Shown here piece by piece: positions 59,142 through 64,000 of a DNA stretch of 64,000 bases; the first letter of the stretch is position 1, and each line of letters starts with the position of its first letter. Made by a program: the position numbers and the translations under genes. The notes beneath the pieces are model-generated. The model was not told the DNA's origin. It was given only the letters and a program-made list of their open reading frames with translations, and did no database searches. Source of the stretch: Gammaproteobacteria bacterium (GTDB lineage: Bacteria; Pseudomonadota; Gammaproteobacteria; Steroidobacterales; Steroidobacteraceae); the NCBI GenBank assembly GCA_021323735.1, contig JAJPKM010000052.1:55975-119974 (forward strand). The letters run 5' to 3'.

Positions 59142-60089
59142 ATGAGTTGCCGGGATGTCAAAAATGATAGCCATTCTGTCGCCGTGACGCGCACGAAGAA
59201 AAAGATGGTGGGTATCGTGCTCGGGGTGATACTACTCAGTGGCGCGGTTCTTTGGATCATGTGGCTCATCATAAGACCGCCCCTCATCGATGTGGGTGGG
59301 TATCGGCTTGAGGCGCGTGTGAAGGGCGCTGGAAATCCGGCCGTGGTTTTCGAGACTGGATTTACCGGTGGCGTGTTGTTCTATTGGAAGCTGCAGAACC
59401 GTGTCGCCGCGCACACCCGAACACTAGTTTATGAGCGCGCCGGACTTGGCCGCTCCGATCCGGGGCCGCAACCCCGGACCGCCGAACAGATGGCTCGAGA
59501 CCTCCATGCGCTGCTGGCTGCGCTCGATATCCGACCGCCGGTAGTCCTGGTCGGTCATTCGGCCGGCGGCCTTTTCATGCGGGTGTTCGCGCATGACTAC
59601 CCGGCCGACGTCGCAGCCATGGTATTCATCGATCCGGCGACAGAGGCGAGCTACGAGCGTATGCGGCAGTCGAGCCCAAGCGACTGGCAGTCCATGGAGA
59701 CAAAACTGCCCGCAGGGTTGAAGCAGCAATGGAATGCGCTGCCTGAAAGCTTCAATGAGGCGCGGTCCGCTTGGCCGCTGCCGTCAATACCATACGTCAT
59801 GATTACCGCGACGAAGCCATTGGGCGAGTGGGCGCTCAAGTCACCGAAAGATATGGAAGCGTGGTCGAAGGAGCATCAGGCACTTTTGTCGGAGCTTTCC
59901 AGCACAACGACTACTCATATAATTTTGCCCCAAGCGGACCACCTAAGCGTATTGAATGAACCCTCGGTAGCCAAGGCCATCTTGGATACTGTGGAACAGG
60001 TGAGAACTCAGCCTCTCTGGCCAGCCTCGGGTGGCGCGGGCATAAGAGTAATAGCAACCACGCCAAATATCCCTGTGAACACCCGCTGA
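59142..60089 (+). CDS. Membrane-anchored alpha/beta hydrolase
   Basis: A hydrolase of about 315 residues. The start is not certain: ATG 59142 lies about 20 bases after the -10 box; GTG 59184 and ATG 59205 (after GAAGAAAAAG) are alternatives. After a basic stretch there is one membrane helix (VGIVLGVILLSGAVLWIMWL). The fold shows VVFETGFTGG, the nucleophile elbow LVGHSAGGLFMRVF, acid in FIDPATEA, and histidine in LPQADHLSVL. The last 27 residues or so lie antisense over a cassette gene and are probably not native: the original 3' end seems to have been replaced at the array boundary. Confidence 0.78.
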   Translation: MSCRDVKNDSHSVAVTRTKKKMVGIVLGVILLSGAVLWIMWLIIRPPLIDVGGYRLEARVKGAGNPAVVFETGFTGGVLFYWKLQNRVAAHTRTLVYERAGLGRSDPGPQPRTAEQMARDLHALLAALDIRPPVVLVGHSAGGLFMRVFAHDYPADVAAMVFIDPATEASYERMRQSSPSDWQSMETKLPAGLKQQWNALPESFNEARSAWPLPSIPYVMITATKPLGEWALKSPKDMEAWSKEHQALLSELSSTTTTHIILPQADHLSVLNEPSVAKAILDTVEQVRTQPLWPASGGAGIRVIATTPNIPVNTR

Positions 60090-60241
60090 AGGCCGAGGAG
60101 ACAGAAAAAGAAGATTAGCCAGCCGGATATTGAGCGCAAACCGATGGGCCACCGCCCCCAATAGTAGAAAAGTGCAATGGCGCTGATCAACGTGAGGATC
60201 CCTACACCGCACTTGAACCACCACTGACGTTCGATGTTCAT
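60008..60241 (-). CDS. Small membrane protein in last visible cassette
   Basis: A 77-residue protein with two hydrophobic segments (GVGILTLISAIALFYYWG and SGWLIFFFCLLGLQRVFTG). ATG 60241 follows an AGGAG ribosome site that is itself part of the cassette core site GTTAGGA (60255-60249), the classic start of an integron cassette. No family is recognised. Its 3' end overlaps the convergent hydrolase by 82 bases and no attC follows, so the end of this cassette has been lost. Confidence 0.6.
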   Translation of the reverse strand: MNIERQWWFKCGVGILTLISAIALFYYWGRWPIGLRSISGWLIFFFCLLGLQRVFTGIFGVVAITLMPAPPEAGQRG

Positions 60242-60248
60242 TTTTTTC

Positions 60249-60266
60249 TCCTAACGATGAGTTGAG
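60249..60266 (-). repeat. 3' stub of an attC site
   Basis: On the minus strand the last 18 bases of an attC (CTCAAC, CATC, then core GTTAGGA) remain between truncated hicA and the next cassette gene. The same ending is seen in the intact sites (for example CTCAACCTCATCGTTATCC at 63,5xx). The other 110 bases are missing. Confidence 0.65.
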
Positions 60267-60440
60267 GGAACTCGCCAAGAGCCCGGGCCCGAGCGTTTCG
60301 CCGGCGTGAACAGGAACCACCGTGGCGCGGCCGTCACTGTGACGGACAAAATGATGACTGCCTTTGACTCGCATCACAACGAATCCGGCGCTCCGCAACG
60401 CCGAAATCAGGTCCTTGCCCTTAACGGGGAAAGATGTCAC
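60267..60440 (-). pseudogene. hicA: Truncated HicA toxin gene
   Basis: HicA is an mRNA interferase. GTG 60440 overlaps the hicB stop (GTGA). The first 55 residues are typical: VKGKDLISALRSAGFVVMRV, the catalytic histidine in KGSHHFVRH, and VVPVHAGETLGPGLLA. After that the conserved terminal helix (usually ILRDAGL-like) is missing because sequence jumps into the last bases of an attC. The frame reads on through the next cassette to 59943, giving an unrelated tail. A toxin without its last helix is probably inactive, though this is inference. Confidence 0.75.
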
Positions 60441-60652
60441 GCGCCAACCGTAACTCGCTGCACCCCAATAAAGTCGAGTGCTTCTGCGGGGCTACCTTGA
60501 ACTTCCAGGCAAAGTTCAATAGCTTCCCGAATCCGCGACATCAGTTCATCTAGCGATTTCGCTTGCGTATGGCAGCCCGGCAATGCCGGAACAGTAGCCA
60601 CAAAGTAGCCTTCCGAGTCCTTTTCAACGACGACGTCAAATTGGTGAGTCAT
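60437..60652 (-). CDS. hicB: HicB family antitoxin
   Basis: A 71-residue partial-RNase-H-fold antitoxin: FDVVVEKDSEGYFVATVPAL, then GCHTQAKSLDELMSRIREAI. ATG 60652 follows GGAGG. There is no C-terminal DNA-binding domain, so it is the short HicB type. The order hicB before hicA is the reverse of the most common hicAB but is known. The gene starts 64 bases after core site GTTAGCT (60722-60716); TACAAT at 60675-60670 may be the -10 of a cassette-borne promoter. Its toxin partner is damaged. Confidence 0.88.
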   Translation of the reverse strand: MTHQFDVVVEKDSEGYFVATVPALPGCHTQAKSLDELMSRIREAIELCLEVQGSPAEALDFIGVQRVTVGA

Positions 60653-60715
60653 ACATGCCTCCAGTGGCAATTGTACTCGGGGGCACCCGATAACACGACA
60701 ACGCCAGCTTATGGA

Positions 60716-60843
60716 AGCTAACGATCAGGTTGAGCGATGCGGGGTTTCGGCAGCGCCCAACGAAGCTGATTTATCCCAAACATCGACTCCCTCCTTGGTT
60801 CACCGAAGACGCGACCCGCGATCGCTCGAATCGATTGTTAGCT
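60716..60843 (-). repeat. attC site between brnA and hicBA cassettes
   Basis: A 128-base attC. Outer core sites are AGCTAAC (60716-60722) and GTTAGCT (60837-60843) as written on the plus strand. The brnA stop codon lies inside the outer core, a normal cassette arrangement. The middle carries the blocks shared by all sites, such as CCGCGATCGCTCGAA and AACGAAGCTGATTTATC. Confidence 0.85.
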
Positions 60844-61092
60844 GGCTTTGCGCAATTCTTCACGAAGCACGCGGCGTAAGGTTTTTTCAAGTGGTTCGTC
60901 CAAGCGCCCGATGTGCTCACGCAACGCCGCATTTATCAAGGACTGATAGTTGCCACTACCTGCTTCCTCAACCTGCGCCTTGAACCAATCGATGATTGTG
61001 TCGTCAAGACGGATCGTTATGCGGGATTTGCCCTTCGGAACCGCAACGACAGCCCCGCGTTTAGCTTTCGAAAAATCGTAGTGCTTTCTCAT
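60838..61092 (-). CDS. brnA: BrnA antitoxin (orphan)
   Basis: An 84-residue ribbon-helix-helix antitoxin: MRKHYDFSKAKRGAVVAVP, SRITIRLDDTIIDWFKAQVE and GNYQSLINAALREHI, ending EPLEKTLRRVLREELRKAS. It starts at ATG 61092 in the stop of the brnT remnant (ATGA). Because of the deletion in brnT, an upstream ATG at 61191 is now in frame with brnA and could add 33 residues. BrnA normally neutralises BrnT and represses the operon; here the toxin is broken. Confidence 0.9.
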   Translation of the reverse strand: MRKHYDFSKAKRGAVVAVPKGKSRITIRLDDTIIDWFKAQVEEAGSGNYQSLINAALREHIGRLDEPLEKTLRRVLREELRKAS

Positions 61093-61190
61093 CGTACTTT
61101 CTCGTATGGACGGCGCTCCGAACGGCTGGCCTTTCGCGAAGAGATAATGCGTATTGCGCGGCCACGTGGCGCAAACACAGTAATACTCCA
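61089..61190 (-). pseudogene. brnT: Internally deleted brnT toxin remnant
   Basis: Directly upstream of brnA, 33 codons encode the end of BrnT: SITVFAPRGRAIRIISS followed by RKASRSERRPYEKVR, then a stop overlapping brnA. The frame is closed upstream by TAA at 61193-61191. The ATGGAG at 61191-61186 resembles a brnT start (ME...), so about 60 internal codons appear to have been deleted, joining start to tail out of frame. The RNase toxin cannot be functional. Confidence 0.7.
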
Positions 61191-61198
61191 TTACGATG

Positions 61199-61228
61199 CT
61201 AGTATGTACGTTTGTGCACCGACGTCAA
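61199..61228 (-). promoter_or_regulatory. Promoter of the brn locus
   Basis: On the minus strand TTGACG (61228-61223) and CATACT (61206-61201) are 16 bases apart, or TACTAG (61204-61199) at 18. The spacer holds an imperfect inverted repeat (TGCAC/GTACA). It ends a few bases before ATG 61191, so brnA expression is likely kept. Confidence 0.45.
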
Positions 61229-61392
61229 GCCCCCCTCTGTACGGCTGGGGAAGCTGGGACAGCGAAAATGCCGTCTACGCGAGACAGATTGTTGGCATGC
61301 GCGCTCCCGGCGTTAAGCCGGGCTCCACAATCATCACCAAACTTAAATCTCGCCGCCATGGCTGCTTTGGGAGACAGCCCCGCTGCCGGTAG

Positions 61393-61866
61393 TCAGCGGC
61401 AGCGGAACTCGACCTCGGCCTGTGCCTCCGACTTGAAGGGCACCATGTCCTGCCACGATACCTCTAAAGTACGCATCATGCCTTTGGGCGTTTGTGGAGC
61501 GCCAGGGCTTGCACGGAAAGTGGCCCGCAGGGTATGTGGCAGGCGCGCCGCCTTCGCGAGGCGGTCCTGGAGCTCGGATCTATAGGCGTCGTACGTGGAA
61601 TTATTGCCTTTGATGCCCGGATGGGAGTCCCGAGTTACCACACCGGCGTGGAAAGCGGTCTCCCATTCGCGCCAAAGTGCCCACTGCTTCAATGCGAGAG
61701 CGAACGTCTCATCGTCGACGAGAGCCAGGGTAAAAACATCGGAATAGTCGTCTGCAGCGGTATCGAAGTCGCAAACGAAATAGTGAGGCCGACCACGGTA
61801 GTCTGCGAGGCCTGTGCGAGGCCCGTCGAAGTAGTCCCAGACCGTGTGTACAGGCTCGAAGGTCAA
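61393..61866 (-). CDS. Hypothetical cassette protein (157 aa)
   Basis: A soluble acidic protein starting at TTG 61866, nine bases after cassette core GTTAAGG (61881-61875). It begins FEPVHTVWDYFDGPRTGLAD and continues YRGRPHYFVCDFD, FALALKQWALWREWETAFH and a final beta region. I recall similar proteins of unknown function among integron cassettes and soil genomes. About 200 bases without a gene follow its stop before the brn locus, containing two GC-rich hairpins but no complete attC. Confidence 0.65.
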   Translation of the reverse strand: MTFEPVHTVWDYFDGPRTGLADYRGRPHYFVCDFDTAADDYSDVFTLALVDDETFALALKQWALWREWETAFHAGVVTRDSHPGIKGNNSTYDAYRSELQDRLAKAARLPHTLRATFRASPGAPQTPKGMMRTLEVSWQDMVPFKSEAQAEVEFRCR

Positions 61867-61874
61867 ATCTGTCG

Positions 61875-62002
61875 CCTTAACGATGAAGCTGAGCGACGCG
61901 GGGCTTCACCGGCTTCAAACGAAGCTGATTTATCCAGATCATCGACTCCCACCTTGGTCCAACGAAGACACGATCCGCGATCGCTCCAACCGATTGTTAG
62001 AC
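61875..62002 (-). repeat. attC site after the LprI-like cassette
   Basis: A 128-base attC with plus-strand core sites CCTTAAC (61875-61881) and GTTAGAC (61996-62002). The latter is exactly complementary to GTCTAAC at 62490-62496, the other boundary of the same cassette, as expected for an integron cassette. Confidence 0.88.
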
Positions 62003-62030
62003 CACATGGTGCGCCGCCGGAGCTTGTGGC

Positions 62031-62486
62031 TCACTGGGACTCGCACGTCGTATCGCCTTTCTCACAGAACTTTGACATGTACTTGAGCTCGCGCTGCACT
62101 CCTTCAAGAAATTGGACACGTTCTTGGGTGAGCATCAGCAGGCACCGGCCCTCGACGGTTGGTACGCCGGAGCCGGGAATCACCATTGTTCCTTCCGCTG
62201 CGCACTGAGCGTCCCTGAATTTGATCCAGGCGCGCTCGGCAGCCACCAAGTACTTTTTCTTGCCCGGGAAGAACGAGCTGGCAGGTTCGACCGCGCCGGC
62301 ATCAAACATCTTCATCACGAGCGAGTAGACCTCGTTGAGGCGTTTTTCGGCGGCATTAAGTCCCTCGGCCTGGCATTTCTCAACCTGAATTGCGTTGCCG
62401 TTGCACTGAGGCTCCGTTGAGCGCACGGTGAGCGACGCAAGGCAGGTCGCGGAAACTACAAATCCTTGCAAGAAGAGGTGCTTCAT
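62031..62486 (-). CDS. Lysozyme inhibitor LprI-like protein (DUF1311)
   Basis: A 151-residue exported protein starting at ATG 62486, four bases after core GTTAGAC. The signal segment is MKHLFLQGFVVSATCLASL. The DUF1311 pattern is clear: KCQAEGLNAAEKRLNEVYSL at the front and LVAAERAWIKFRDAQCAAEG in the middle, then CLLMLTQERVQFL. Conserved cysteines suggest disulfides and a periplasmic location. The family includes inhibitors of C-type lysozyme; here this is a cassette cargo gene. Confidence 0.82.
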   Translation of the reverse strand: MKHLFLQGFVVSATCLASLTVRSTEPQCNGNAIQVEKCQAEGLNAAEKRLNEVYSLVMKMFDAGAVEPASSFFPGKKKYLVAAERAWIKFRDAQCAAEGTMVIPGSGVPTVEGRCLLMLTQERVQFLEGVQRELKYMSKFCEKGDTTCESQ

Positions 62487-62489
62487 GTG

Positions 62490-62615
62490 GTCTAACGATA
62501 AGGCTGAGCGACGCGCGTGCGCAGCGCCAAACAAAGATGCTTTATCCCGATCATCGATCCCCTCCTTGGCTCACCGAAGACGCATCCCCGCGATCGCTCG
62601 AACCGATTGTTAGAA
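62490..62615 (-). repeat. attC site before the LprI-like gene
   Basis: A 126-base attC with plus-strand cores GTCTAAC (62490-62496) and GTTAGAA (62609-62615). The second pairs exactly with TTCTAAC at 63001-63007, delimiting the neighbouring cassette. Confidence 0.88.
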
Positions 62616-62630
62616 CCCGTGGCAGCATAC

Positions 62631-62993
62631 TTAGTAACTCGATCTAAGCACATACGCGGGGAATAGAGAGACGAAGCCGATTACCGCCCACGCGACGAAG
62701 ATCGCCCATGTACGAACCGATCCGTCGAGACCTCGTAATCGACGGAGGGCGAAATCGGCCACGGCGTAGGTAGCCAGTCCAAAGACCAGGCATAGAGCGA
62801 AAGTCATCCACGGCAGGGAATCTCGCCGAGTAGCAATGACGTACATTGAGCCGGCACCAGCCAATAGGCCCGAAAGTTGATCGAAAACAGAAAACGGCCC
62901 TCGTCGCGCGCGATACCCGAGAATGATCTCCGTAGCGAGCATAGCTGCGCAGAGAGTGGCGAAAGCAACGATGCAGTCGGATGTCCAGGCCAT
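62631..62993 (-). CDS. Hypothetical four-helix membrane cassette protein
   Basis: A 120-residue protein with four hydrophobic stretches: CIVAFATLCAAMLATEIIL, FDQLSGLLAGAGSMYVIA, PWMTFALCLVFGLATYAVA and AIFVAWAVIGFVSLFPAYV. ATG 62993 lies eight bases after core GTTAGAA and no ribosome site is evident. No family is recognised. The stop lies 15 bases before the next attC. Confidence 0.65.
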   Translation of the reverse strand: MAWTSDCIVAFATLCAAMLATEIILGYRARRGPFSVFDQLSGLLAGAGSMYVIATRRDSLPWMTFALCLVFGLATYAVADFALRRLRGLDGSVRTWAIFVAWAVIGFVSLFPAYVLRSSY

Positions 62994-63000
62994 GGAAGGG

Positions 63001-63128
63001 TTCTAACGATAAGGCTGAGCGACGCGGGACTTCGCCAGCGTCAAACGAAACCACTTTATCTCGATCATCGACTTCCTCCCTAGCTCACCGAAGGTACAAC
63101 CCGCGATCGCTCGAACCGATTGTTATAC
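63001..63128 (-). repeat. attC site
   Basis: A 128-base attC with plus-strand cores TTCTAAC (63001-63007) and GTTATAC (63122-63128). The stop codon of the gene to its right falls inside the GTATAAC core. Confidence 0.88.
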
Positions 63129-63518
63129 GTCGAGCCGGTACCACGTACGGAAGGCTTCCCACCAAGATGATCCGCCGCCCACCAATCTTAGCGCAGGAAT
63201 TAGGCCGACAAGAGCCGGCGGAGTCTCGGTAGTACCCGAGCGCCTCGCGATTCCGGCTAGCAGCGAAAGCGCCGCTTCGCGCAGAGAAGGTTCGGTTTGT
63301 TCAAGTACAAGCAATGCCGCATTTGGCACAAGGATGAAAGCGCGCTCGGCGTCCAGCTGTATTTCCAAGTCCTCGAAACTTCCCACGGTGTAGCACTCGT
63401 CGTGGCGCGTCGGATGATGCCAACTTCGGGTCACTTCAATAAATAAGGCCCGAAGGGAGGCAACGTCAAGATCTCGACAGATTCGAAATATGAGTCCGGA
63501 AGGATCACGCGATTGCAT
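63123..63518 (-). CDS. Hypothetical cassette protein (131 aa)
   Basis: A soluble protein starting at ATG 63518, nine bases after core GTTATCC (63533-63527), and stopping in the core of the following attC. It contains RSWHHPTRHDECYTVGSFED and LREAALSLLAGIARRSG, and ends with a Trp-rich segment GGGSSWWEAFRTWYRLDV. No family is recognised. Confidence 0.65.
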   Translation of the reverse strand: MQSRDPSGLIFRICRDLDVASLRALFIEVTRSWHHPTRHDECYTVGSFEDLEIQLDAERAFILVPNAALLVLEQTEPSLREAALSLLAGIARRSGTTETPPALVGLIPALRLVGGGSSWWEAFRTWYRLDV

Positions 63519-63526
63519 GATTCGAC

Positions 63527-63655
63527 GGATAACGATGAGGTTGAGCGACGCGAGGTTGCGCAGCCGAGCAACGAAGCTGATTTATCAAGATCATCGACCC
63601 TCTCCTTGGCCCATCGAAGCCGCTGCCCCGCGATCGCTCGAACCGATTGTTAGGC
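63527..63655 (-). repeat. attC site, rightmost
   Basis: A 129-base attC with plus-strand cores GGATAAC (63527-63533) and GTTAGGC (63649-63655). The gene to its right reads into it. Confidence 0.88.
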
Positions 63656-63884
63656 CCAGAAAGGAGCGATAGTGCGTGATCACAACCGGCCGAGCCTCAC
63701 TCAGAGACGTAGTGGTACGTCGAAACTGCACGTCCATCTGCAGTGTATCGACTCCCCAGGCGCTTAAGAAGTACTCGTAGCGATCCTCTGATACGCACGT
63801 GCCATCGTTATGGCCAAAATAGTTGCCGTCACCGCCCCACCACAAGTTCTTGCCGCATGGGCGAGTCGTATCGGGCTCACCCAT
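63591..63884 (-). CDS. Hypothetical cassette protein reading into attC, possibly 5'-truncated
   Basis: A 97-residue open frame from ATG 63884. About 76 residues precede the attC (including KNLWWGGDGNYFGHNDGT and DRYEYFLSAWGVDTLQMDV); the last 21 are read from the attC itself before a stop at 63591. No core site is found upstream of the ATG. Instead an IS630-like transposase fragment begins within about 30 bases, so the original cassette start may have been removed. No family is recognised. Confidence 0.5.
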   Translation of the reverse strand: MGEPDTTRPCGKNLWWGGDGNYFGHNDGTCVSEDRYEYFLSAWGVDTLQMDVQFRRTTTSLSEARPVVITHYRSFLGLTIGSSDRGAAASMGQGEGR

Positions 63885-63912
63885 CTACGGCGGGGCCCAT
63901 CGACTCGATTGC

Positions 63913-64000
63913 CACTACACCACGATAGGCAAGTGGCGCAGGCGTTTTCGGCTGCACCGGATTGCGGGGATTTACGACGAGCTGCGGCCCGGCAAGCCCC
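63913..64000 (+). pseudogene. IS630-type transposase fragment (runs off the right edge)
   Basis: The plus strand encodes TTIGKWRRRFRLHRIAGIYD followed by ELRPGKP, the helix-turn-helix block of IS630 transposases (typically TVGKWRxRF...L.GL.DE.RPG.P). Residues upstream of it do not match the family, and no start codon or inverted repeat was recognised, so the 5' part appears truncated. The rest lies outside the window. Confidence 0.6.

Larger units (their letters stand above)
60249..63884 (-). mobile_element. Integron gene-cassette array (platform outside window)
   Basis: A run of cassettes transcribed on the minus strand, each a small gene followed by an attC of 126-129 bases. The five complete sites are closely similar, the pattern of a sedentary chromosomal integron rather than a mobile class 1 integron with mixed sites. 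Gene starts lie 4-64 bases after GTTRRRY-type cores. No integrase or attI is visible; by cassette polarity it should lie at higher coordinates. The left end is fused to the alpha/beta hydrolase region. Confidence 0.85.

Overview
The window is a GC-rich bacterial chromosome segment, most likely from a gammaproteobacterium of the Xanthomonadales/Nevskiales/Steroidobacterales neighbourhood. This is an inference from protein sequence and gene order: def-fmt-rsmB-DUF4390-ntrY-ntrX, a LysM lipoprotein followed by dprA-smg-topA-hemF, YbiT and YheS ABC-F proteins, YaeQ, RlmJ, PrlC and a three-gene transhydrogenase. No rRNA, tRNA or CRISPR array was recognised, and no gene-free stretch exceeds about 300 bases.

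Positions 1-55,030 are ordinary core genome. From the left: an ABC-2 exporter pair, ybiT, a VOC protein, a CPBP protease, a small lipoprotein, acetyl-CoA synthetase with a strongly basic C-terminal tail, a 5'-3' exonuclease/HNH pair, pntAA-pntAB-pntB, a penicillin-acylase-like hydrolase, and an ECF sigma operon with DUF3106. Then priA, argS and a SPOR-domain protein face the six-gene operon def-fmt-rsmB-DUF4390-ntrY-ntrX, in which every junction is a 4-base overlap. The NtrX protein has a degenerate ATPase domain. Further right come LysM-dprA-smg-topA, hemF, yaeQ and nitronate monooxygenase, an unknown 430-residue protein, a PilZ protein, a serine hydrolase, rlmJ, a second ECF sigma/anti-sigma pair, hemB-aroE, glutathione reductase, prlC, an HD-domain protein, an M15 peptidase with a DsbA-like protein, a GGDEF-EAL protein and yheS.

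Positions 55,030-64,000 are an accessory island with a different texture. Its right part (about 60.25-63.9 kb) is a run of minus-strand integron gene cassettes separated by five closely related attC sites of 126-129 bp. Genes start just after each GTTRRRY core site and end at or just before the next attC. Cassettes carry an LprI-like protein, several unknown small proteins, an orphan BrnA antitoxin with an internally deleted brnT, and HicB with a truncated hicA whose attC is almost entirely lost. The platform (intI/attI) is not in view; cassette polarity puts it to the right of the window. A truncated IS630-type transposase sits at the right edge. About 4.5 kb to the left of the array lies a decayed attC (55,655-55,780) next to a brnA 3'-tail relic, so the island was probably once a longer array. 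Between the two lie a membrane-bound LytTR regulator, an acyltransferase-3 protein, and an SdpR/SdpI pair divergent from an alpha/beta hydrolase across a palindromic operator.

All calls come from reading the sequence and remembered family motifs; no database search was run.
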